NCBI GenBank assembly: GCA_965153355.1
Contig: OZ231127.1
Span: 32,116,001-32,180,000 of the forward strand
DNA: 64,000 nt
Direction of reading: 5' to 3'
Origin: Flaccisagitta enflata
Taxonomy: Eukaryota; Chaetognatha; Sagittoidea; Aphragmophora
Every line of letters begins with the position of its first letter. Positions within the stretch are counted from its first letter, which is position 1. Below the pieces are notes generated by a model, which saw only the letters and a program-made list of their open reading frames with translations, did not search any database and was not told where the DNA came from. A program made the position numbers and the translations under genes. Of this stretch, positions 57,591 to 64,000 are shown piece after piece.

Positions 57591-57709
57591 CAAACAAACC
57601 TATAGACAAAGTTGTTACGTTGTTGGCAGTTGGTATGCAGTAGTATGGGTTGTATTTCTGTCTGACTTCTCCCCCGCAGATCCTTACCCAAAGTAGTCTA
57701 TATAAATAG

Positions 57710-58412
57710 TACAGTGGACTACTGCCTTATCGGCACCTGATTTAACAGCATTTCGGATTTAGCAGCCAGGCTACCTTGGTCCCAAATTTTTACAGGCTTT
57801 CACAATGTTAATTTTTCCTGATTTAACAACACCTGATTTAACAGCCAAACCTTATTTACAGGCACTATGTTTTGGTCCCATTGAAAAATCATACCCAATT
57901 TAAAGGCATCATTATAAGATTTTATTAAAATCATAGTAGTTTTTTTTTCATCTATCTATTTTTAGCTAAAACTGAATATTATGGATAAATAAGAAAAAAA
58001 ATATATCAAAAAGGCATAAAAAAGCATGAAATAGGAATGATAAAACATATTTGAAAAAGGTTAAAAATTAACATCTGTATAGAGAGATTTGAATCACGAC
58101 CAATTTTTCTTTAACCATCCTGGTATTCTTTTCCTTGAATAATCTAACATTTTATATATGATAATGAATTTTTTACATGGCAAAGCAGGCCTATCAGAGG
58201 CAATGTCTGTCAATCTATCTCTCAGGTTACTAGATGCACAAATGGTCAACCATTGCAATTCAGTGAGCATATATGTTTGCATATTCAATTTTGTTATGAT
58301 CTTCTTTGTACTAAAAAATGACAAAAATTAGTAATTCAATTTAACAACATTCGGATTTAACAACCAAAATTACCCAGTCCCTTCAAGACCGTTATATCGG
58401 ATTTCCACTGTA
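57710..58412. mobile_element. Pogo/Tigger-like non-autonomous DNA transposon
   Basis: The ends are TA-CAGTGGACTACTG on the left and ATTTCCACTG-TA on the right. The neighbouring 3' UTR repeat at about 58620-58645 has the uninterrupted sequence aaatagtactgttgctgggg. Here the same words are aaatagTA, the insert, then TActgagattgggg. So the paralogue serves as an empty site and shows a TA duplication. Interior words ctgatttaacagc and gatttaacaacacctg recur near both ends. No transposase frame is seen. Confidence 0.78.
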
Positions 58413-58828
58413 CTGAGATTGGGGGGATCTGCGTACACGCAACTCTTGGGGGGATCTGGCTAAGAATGGAATTAGCAGGGAGAGAAGGCAGTTGTCATTG
58501 TGAGGTAGCATTAGGGAGAGAGGCAGATAGACAGAAAAAATTGTTACGTTGTTAACAGTTGGTATGCAGTAGTAGGAGCTGTTTCTTGTCTGACTCATCT
58601 CCCACAGATCCTTACCCAACATAGTCTATGTAAATAGTACTGTTGCTGGGGGGATCTGGCTAAGAATAGAACTAGCAAGGAGATGAGGCAGTTGTCATTG
58701 TGCCTAGGCGTCAATATTCTAAATAGGATGAGTCACAGATGATTTTGAGTAGGAGATGGAGGAAGATTTGGTGGGCGCTGTGCAGGCAGGATAACATCTA
58801 GAGGGCTGCGGTGGGACCGATAGATGAC

Positions 58829-59036
58829 TTTTTAGTCGCGTGCTACGCGACTCTACACCCCGCTTTGTCGGTCCGTCCGTCGGTCCGTCCGTCGGTCCGT
58901 CCATCCGTCACACTTTACTTTTTCGGTGTTAATGGGGGTTTTGGCCTTATTGCTCCTGCCCAAATGATCCACTGACCTCAATTACGGCCCCTGCCCACCC
59001 ACACGCGACTAGGGTAGCCGTGTATCCGGCCTTGTT
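58829..59036 (-). mobile_element. HINE-like element inserted at the LINE ORF2 C-terminus
   Basis: On minus it starts caaggccggatacacggcta with 5' word TAGTCGCGTG. It continues aattgaggtcagtggatcat, a gacggacggaccgacggacg tract, agcggggtgtag, hairpin AGTCGCGTAGCACGCGACT and an A run. Stem AGTCGCGT/ACGCGACT is 8 bp, and the 5' word is the perfect inverse of CACGCGACTA. This is one of the best-preserved copies. Confidence 0.82.
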
Positions 59037-59886
59037 GATCCTTTGATGTACTTGCGCGAACTAGCTGGATCACTTCTGCCTCTCTTTCACTGATCAATTT
59101 GCCCAAAACCGGGTTCCCAACTTTCATCTTGGTCACCATTTTTGAGCTCAGCTGCAGCAGACGGACCTTTATCATGGGCAGACAGGCACTTTCATGCAAT
59201 ATTTTTAGGCTGACATATCTGGGCAGACGGAGACAAGTACAGATGGCTCGATTTTGAATTTTCTGCATTATGTCTAGTGTACTATCTGGGGAGTTGACAA
59301 AGCAGACAGACCCATATTCAAAGATTGACCTGATATAAACTTTGTAAAGTCTGATGAGGATCTTTGGATCGGTCCCACCCCATGCCAATATTCTAAGGAT
59401 ATTCAGTCTTTTTTCTGCTCTTGGAGATAAAGCTTGAATATGATCCTTAAAGTTGAGAGTTTCATTTATCTCAACCCCAAGAAATTTTGCCTTAGATACC
59501 GGCCTCACTACATCATTGAAAAGGAGGATTGCCAGGTTTTCATCTGGCTTTCCCCGTTTTTTACTTAGAATGACCAAATTTGACTTATCTCCATTCAATT
59601 TTACACGCCACTTCCGGCACCATCCTTCAACGGCATCCACGGCCCTCTGGATCTTACGGACAGCCAGCAATTTGGTCTTGGCACTGCCACATATAGCAAT
59701 GTCATCAGCAAACTGGTAGTGGCTTGTACCTGTTTCTTCTCCTGTGGGTAGGTCATTCACTGATATGATGTAGATGAGTGGGGACAGGCAGCTCCCTTGG
59801 GGTGTCCCAGCCCTTAGGTTGACAACTTTAGAAAAGAGCCCAGTTTCAAAGACTTGTAGTGTTCTATCGGTGAGGAAAGAACTACA
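59037..59886 (-). pseudogene. ORF2 (reverse transcriptase) C-terminal part of a Jockey-type LINE
   Basis: It encodes, on minus, SSFLTDRTLQVFETG, motif B LRAGTPQGSCLSPLIY, the catalytic YQFADDIAICG and motif D/E region WRVKLNGDKSNLVILSKKR. The downstream thumb FLGVEINETLNFKDHI and the tail follow, up to ASTSKDQ. It then reads into the HINE. The first about 50 codons overlap, at high identity, the last codons visible in the ORF2 of the copy at 61922-64000. Everything 5' of the RT palm is missing, so the copy is dead although the remaining frame is open. Confidence 0.85.
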
Positions 59887-60029
59887 AATGATCATGACAA
59901 ATGATCATTGAATTTCGCTGGTATATGAAGGTTCTGGAATTCTAATCTAATGAATGATCGTTCATGAGCTGCAACTTTTTTTTGGATAACGAATGGATCT
60001 CAACTCACCTGAGCGCGTTCTTTCCCTAT

Positions 60030-60058
60030 GAATGAAAATCGAAGCTAATCCACGATTG

Positions 60059-60124
<66 letters not shown>

Positions 60125-60183
60125 CCCAACTCCCAATCTGGGTGGGGAAGAAGAAGGACTTATATTCAGATTCGAATTCACGG

Positions 60184-60265
<82 letters not shown>

Positions 60266-60368
60266 TCAAGAACAACATCAAGAACAACAACAAGAACAAC
60301 AACAAGAACAACAACAAGAACAACAACAAGAACAACAACAAGAACAACAGCAACAACAAATCAGCAAA
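60030..60368 (+). mobile_element. Probable 5' UTR of the second Jockey-type LINE, with microsatellites
   Basis: It contains a GA run (60063-60121), a CAA array (60183-60265) and a 12-bp derivative caacaacaagaa (60265-60350) just before the ORF1 start. Whether the microsatellites belong to the element or to the target site cannot be told from one copy. Confidence 0.45.
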
Positions 60369-61925
60369 ATGACCAACAAGGGCAAAAACGGAAAAGGAAA
60401 AACGACGAAAGGACAGAAAGAAGCGCAAATGGAGGCAACGACCAGCGGCCTTTCTCTGGCTAACTCATTTGAGAGTCTCGGCGAGGACGAAGACTCATTA
60501 CCACCGATCCCTGACATCCCGGACGTGGATGAGTTGAACGAGACCCAGCGGAAGATGATGCTACTAAAGATGGCAAAAAAACTACGTCTAAGTCCAGACG
60601 CTCTCCCAGGTGACACAGGAACTTCAAACTCTGCTCATTTACCAAATGATGCGGTGATGGCAGATGACGGTCAAGGGGTATCAGCTGCAACGCCAAATGG
60701 CGCAACCGGGATCTTTGTTCGACCATGTCTAACCCCAAGTCGTAAAAGAGGTCACACAGCAGCGACGGCGGCCGTGGACTCAAAACGACCCAGGATGAGT
60801 ACCAGTGGTGGCGAGGTTGAGAAAGTATTTCTGACTGGGGTGAAAAGGGAATTTGTTAAAAATGGGATTATTTTCAAACGGGAATTTTCAAAAGTAATGC
60901 CAAATGTAAACTTAGATCAAGTTATCATCACCCAGTCAGGATGTGTTATTCTATGTCCGACTGCTCCCGAGGATTTTTCTAGGCTAATGAAAGAGAACTG
61001 GTCAAAACATGTTTCTTTTGGTAACAACTTAGCAGTTTCCTTATCTAGAAATAAGAAAGTAGAGTATAAGGCAATAATCCTCGGTGTTGACCCGGACTTG
61101 GAAGACAACTGCCTCAAACAAGAGTTGGAGGAAAGAAACAGCCTCAAATTGACCAATATAGTCCGATTTTGCCATAAACAAACTGGTACCAAAACTTATA
61201 AGGTTTGCATAACTCTTGAAAATGAGGAAACTCAAAAAAGGGTGCTGCGTGAGGGCGTCCATCTTGGATGGGAACACCATAAGTGTGCTGAACATCAAGA
61301 CAGACGCCCCCATGGCAGTGCCCCCGGCAATACGATCAGCCAATGTTTTGACTGTCAGAAATGGAATCCTGACCACAAGCGGGCGCAATGCAAAGAGAAG
61401 CGTGCCTGCTTGTGGTGCTCACAGGACCATTTTCACAAAGAGTGTCCTCACTTTCAAAACAAAGACAAAGAACATGCGAAATGTGCAAACTGCAATGAAG
61501 CACATCCGGCATGGTCTAAAGACTGTGTGGCATTCAAAACAGCCTCTAAAAGCTCACCACAGCCCACAATGGCAAGGGTCGTCAGCTCTGCCTCCATGTC
61601 CAAGAGTGACTTGGATGCAGCAGTGGGGAAAATCTGGGAATCGCTTGCCCCAGTCATCTCCATGGTTGTCTCCCGAGCCGTTCTAGACCTGGAGGTGGAA
61701 TTGAAAAAGCCTAAGGTGAGCAAGTCAGAGCTTGTTTTGAAAACCACGGCAAATGCAGTCAAAGCCGTTAAGGACTGTGGGCTTCTGCATACCAATAGTT
61801 CACTGGAGCTGACTACGGTTCAACAGACAGTATGGAAAGACATTTTCCCCCAGAGTGAATTTCCAGCCGTCAGTCAGGGCAGCTCCACACCCCAAAACAG
61901 TATGACATCTCAAATTTCACAATGA
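60369..61925 (+). CDS. LINE ORF1 protein (Gag-like, CCHC zinc knuckles)
   Basis: The product has 518 residues. The N-terminus is Lys/Gly/Thr-rich. A basic PSRKRGH / SKRPRM patch at about 121-143 could act as a nuclear signal. Three zinc knuckles lie at about 326-387: CX2CX6HX4C (C326), CX2CX3HX4C (C347) and CX2CX3HX6C (C372). The second and third spacings are those of Jockey and I-type ORF1 proteins, which bind their own RNA and form cytoplasmic/nuclear RNPs. The frame is intact. The start ATG is in cagcaaaatgacc. The stop TGA overlaps the ORF2 ATG as ATGA, so ORF2 is probably made by reinitiation. The middle region (about 150-310) has no domain I recognise. Confidence 0.88.
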   Translation: MTNKGKNGKGKTTKGQKEAQMEATTSGLSLANSFESLGEDEDSLPPIPDIPDVDELNETQRKMMLLKMAKKLRLSPDALPGDTGTSNSAHLPNDAVMADDGQGVSAATPNGATGIFVRPCLTPSRKRGHTAATAAVDSKRPRMSTSGGEVEKVFLTGVKREFVKNGIIFKREFSKVMPNVNLDQVIITQSGCVILCPTAPEDFSRLMKENWSKHVSFGNNLAVSLSRNKKVEYKAIILGVDPDLEDNCLKQELEERNSLKLTNIVRFCHKQTGTKTYKVCITLENEETQKRVLREGVHLGWEHHKCAEHQDRRPHGSAPGNTISQCFDCQKWNPDHKRAQCKEKRACLWCSQDHFHKECPHFQNKDKEHAKCANCNEAHPAWSKDCVAFKTASKSSPQPTMARVVSSASMSKSDLDAAVGKIWESLAPVISMVVSRAVLDLEVELKKPKVSKSELVLKTTANAVKAVKDCGLLHTNSSLELTTVQQTVWKDIFPQSEFPAVSQGSSTPQNSMTSQISQ

Positions 61926-64000
61926 ATTTTAATCAAATCTTGTATCAATATAGGATTATCCACTTAAATATTCGGGGTGTTAGGGCAAATAAAGAAAATC
62001 TTGAGCACTATCTGAGTGAATACAATCACCCAGAGGTAGTAACTATAAATGAGACTATGTTAAATAAAGATAAAAATATTTTAATCAAAGGTTACTATTG
62101 TGCTGCAAGAAGAGAACCTATTGGTATGAGTGGGAAACACGGCAGTTTGATTCTGGTCAAAGAAACTATAAAGGATGTGGTTGAACTAGAATTTTTTAAA
62201 TCTCAATTTCAGGAAGAAATAATCGGGATTGAGATTAAAGGAAACAAAGATCGACCAGGTCTTAAAATAGTTACTTTTTATAACCCGCCAGGAAATAGGA
62301 TCAACCCTAGCATATTTCAAAATTCTTTGTATAGAGATTCAGCTACTATTTTCACGGGTGACCTGAATTGCAAAAACCTTGCTTGGGGATCAAATTCAAC
62401 CAATACCCCAGGCTCAGACCTCTTAGATGTCCTTGATGACCAAAATTGGATTGTTTTGAATGATGGTTCCAAAACACGCATTGATCCAAGAAATGGTAAA
62501 GAGGAAGTACCCGACTTGATAATTGGCAATAGAGCTGTAACAAATATGAAACCTGAATTTTTTGTCGGTGAAGACGTGGGGTCCGATCATTTACCCCTGC
62601 ATTGTGAACTAACGTTTGGCAATCCTCAACCTAACAATCCAATTTTCTACCGAAATGTCTCTCAAATGGACTGCACTCGATTCAAGGAACAAATAAATGA
62701 CAAAGTAAGCTCTCTTCCTGTGAATTTTGAAACAGCCCGTGAACTAGATAGAGTAGCCAATGACCTTCCTAATGTGGTAAGAGAGGCCTTCGAGGCCTCA
62801 TGTCCACTGAGGGAGAAAAGAACCCGGACGGCACCAGTCTCAGCCCATGTGCTGGCACTGATAAAGAGGAAGCGAAAATTACGCAGAGAGAAGAGTGCTG
62901 CAATGGCAAGGGGCGACTCAGTGGCTGCTCAGACTATTCAGAGAGAGAGCAACCTAATTGGTAGCCAGATAAAGAAGCAACAAAAGCTTGAACAAAAAGT
63001 CAGACATGAAGTAGCCTGTAGTAAGCTAGCAGCAGAACCTGACCCCCGCAGATTCTTCCAATCTGTCAAAAGACTGTCCTGCAATGAAGAGGGGACAACT
63101 GTACACACCAAAAAAATCTCAGATGAGCTAGGGAACATAGCTAGCACAGCTGAAGAAAGAATAGAACTTTTTGCTAATAGACTGGAACGAGTGCATCAGA
63201 CTCCAGAATTTGTGGGATTTGACGATGGCTGGAAAATAAGTGTTGAAAGATATATACGACAAAATGATATGGCTTTCACTACCAACCCCATCGCCAAATA
63301 TCTGGAGCCTGAAGAGGGGGATGACTCTCCACTGGTGACTCAACCTACAGTGGAAGAGGTAGCCGACCACCTTAAGAACTGTAGAACTAAGTCAGCTGCT
63401 GGCCACGATGGTATTGGCTACAACCTCCTAAAGAAGGTTCCTCCCTCTTATCTGGCCTACATAACAAAGTTTTTTGGGGCCTGTATAAAGATAGGATACT
63501 TTCCTAAGGTCTGGAAGCATGCCAAAACCATAATGGTGCCTAAGCCTGGGAAAGATCTATCCCAAGCTAAAAATTACCGACCCATATCCCTCCTCTCCTG
63601 CTTAGGAAAACTATTTGAGAGACTGCTGGCAGGCAGGCTAAGTAATTTTCTTGAGTCCAAGGGCATATTTAACAAAAATCAAAGTGGTTACAGAAAAGGT
63701 AAAATGAGTTCTGACCATCTGTTGAGACTTGTAGAGGAGAGCCATAAAGGTTTCAGAGAAGGTGAAGTAACAGCTAGTTTGTTTTTAGATGCAGAGGCAG
63801 CCTTTGACAAATGCTGGCACGATGGTATCAGGTACAAATTAAAAAACTCACTAGGCTTGCCAGACAGGATAGTCAGAGTTCTTAGTTCTTTCCTTACTGA
63901 TAGAACACTACAAGTCTTTGAAACAGGGCTCTTCTCTAAAGTTGTCAACTTAAGGGCTGGGACACCCCAAGGGAGCTGCCTGTCCCCACTCATCTACATC
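61922..64000 (+). CDS. LINE ORF2: AP endonuclease and reverse transcriptase (partial, runs off the window)
   Basis: An open frame of 693 codons with no stop to the window edge. The N-terminal APE-like endonuclease shows LNIRGVRANKENL (about 15-27), catalytic E44 in INET, DLN at 147-149 in GDLNCKNLAWG, and S221-D222-H223 in GSDHLPL. A basic linker KRKRKLRREK-like region follows. RT motifs are KNYRPISLLSCLGKLFERLL (N551), GYRKGKMSSDHLLRL, motif A FLDAEAAFDKCWHDGI (D623) and motif B LRAGTPQGSCLSP (677-689). Wording and order are those of Jockey-clade LINEs. It nicks chromosomal DNA and copies its mRNA there. The FADD box and C-terminus lie beyond 64000 but are visible in the sister copy at 59037-59886. 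All residues seen are intact, so this may be an active or recently active element. Confidence 0.92.
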   Translation, partial: MNFNQILYQYRIIHLNIRGVRANKENLEHYLSEYNHPEVVTINETMLNKDKNILIKGYYCAARREPIGMSGKHGSLILVKETIKDVVELEFFKSQFQEEIIGIEIKGNKDRPGLKIVTFYNPPGNRINPSIFQNSLYRDSATIFTGDLNCKNLAWGSNSTNTPGSDLLDVLDDQNWIVLNDGSKTRIDPRNGKEEVPDLIIGNRAVTNMKPEFFVGEDVGSDHLPLHCELTFGNPQPNNPIFYRNVSQMDCTRFKEQINDKVSSLPVNFETARELDRVANDLPNVVREAFEASCPLREKRTRTAPVSAHVLALIKRKRKLRREKSAAMARGDSVAAQTIQRESNLIGSQIKKQQKLEQKVRHEVACSKLAAEPDPRRFFQSVKRLSCNEEGTTVHTKKISDELGNIASTAEERIELFANRLERVHQTPEFVGFDDGWKISVERYIRQNDMAFTTNPIAKYLEPEEGDDSPLVTQPTVEEVADHLKNCRTKSAAGHDGIGYNLLKKVPPSYLAYITKFFGACIKIGYFPKVWKHAKTIMVPKPGKDLSQAKNYRPISLLSCLGKLFERLLAGRLSNFLESKGIFNKNQSGYRKGKMSSDHLLRLVEESHKGFREGEVTASLFLDAEAAFDKCWHDGIRYKLKNSLGLPDRIVRVLSSFLTDRTLQVFETGLFSKVVNLRAGTPQGSCLSPLIYI

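Larger units (their letters stand above)
56890..59886 (-). mobile_element. 5'-truncated Jockey-type LINE with long 3' UTR, twice interrupted
   Basis: On minus it starts within RT domain coding (59886) and runs through the ORF2 C-terminus to about 59037. It is broken by a HINE (58829-59036) and continues as 3' UTR with a direct internal repeat (cagttggtatgcagtagta at about 58556 and 57627). A Tigger-like element (57710-58412) breaks it again. It ends at AATAAATCCC near 56900. A GA run (57553-57590) lies in the 3' UTR. The 5' part is missing, as expected from incomplete reverse transcription. Confidence 0.75.

Noticed and set aside
60032-60463. Asn- or Thr-repeat protein upstream of ORF1
   Set aside because: It arises from the GA and CAA microsatellites and is in a different frame from ORF1.

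Overview
This window is eukaryotic repeat-rich intergenic DNA. It shows no operons, ribosome binding sites or recognisable host gene. It holds non-LTR retrotransposons with eukaryotic-type domains, many small DNA transposons, satellite arrays and very long microsatellites. The mixture suggests a metazoan, probably a marine invertebrate: Jockey-type and R2-like non-LTR elements, Helentron-derived short elements with an internal ACCG/ACGG microsatellite like those described as DINE-1, HINE or 'pearl', and large CT, CA, TTTC, CAA and CCA runs. The species cannot be named from the sequence.

Layout. 1-22.4 kb is mainly microsatellites and minisatellites (80-bp, 85-bp and 56-bp units), with four or five long foldback (palindromic) elements. 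22.4-43.2 kb is a cluster of short Helentron-like elements (called HINE-like here). It includes one bearing a kilobase-scale core array (31.6-33.1 kb) and one with several nested insertions (35.24-39.94 kb). Inside that nest lies the largest intact gene, a 1,048-codon R2-like reverse transcriptase with a restriction-like endonuclease, on the minus strand at 35989-39135. A striking row of seven small hairpins lies at 30584-30760. 42.5-51.1 kb holds a pogo/Tigger-like element split by a 29-bp satellite with its own terminal inverted repeats, a family of TACYATCT-ended foldbacks and a 319-bp tandem duplication. 51-55.7 kb is microsatellites and HINE fragments. 55.8-59.9 kb is a 5'-truncated Jockey-type element on the minus strand whose long 3' region has been invaded by a Tigger-like element and a HINE. 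60.0-64.0 kb is a second, apparently full-length Jockey-type element on the plus strand. Its ORF1 is complete. Its ORF2 overlaps the ORF1 stop by ATGA and runs open off the window edge.

How the parts relate. Only the retrotransposon proteins have a clear biochemical role: RNA-binding Gag-like ORF1, AP endonuclease/RT ORF2, and R2-like RT/endonuclease. They would copy their own mRNAs by target-primed reverse transcription. All other elements look non-autonomous. The most interesting signal is in the HINE-like family. A roughly 10-base word near the 5' end, the first arm of the 3' terminal hairpin and its second arm change together between copies, so complementarity is kept although the sequence differs.
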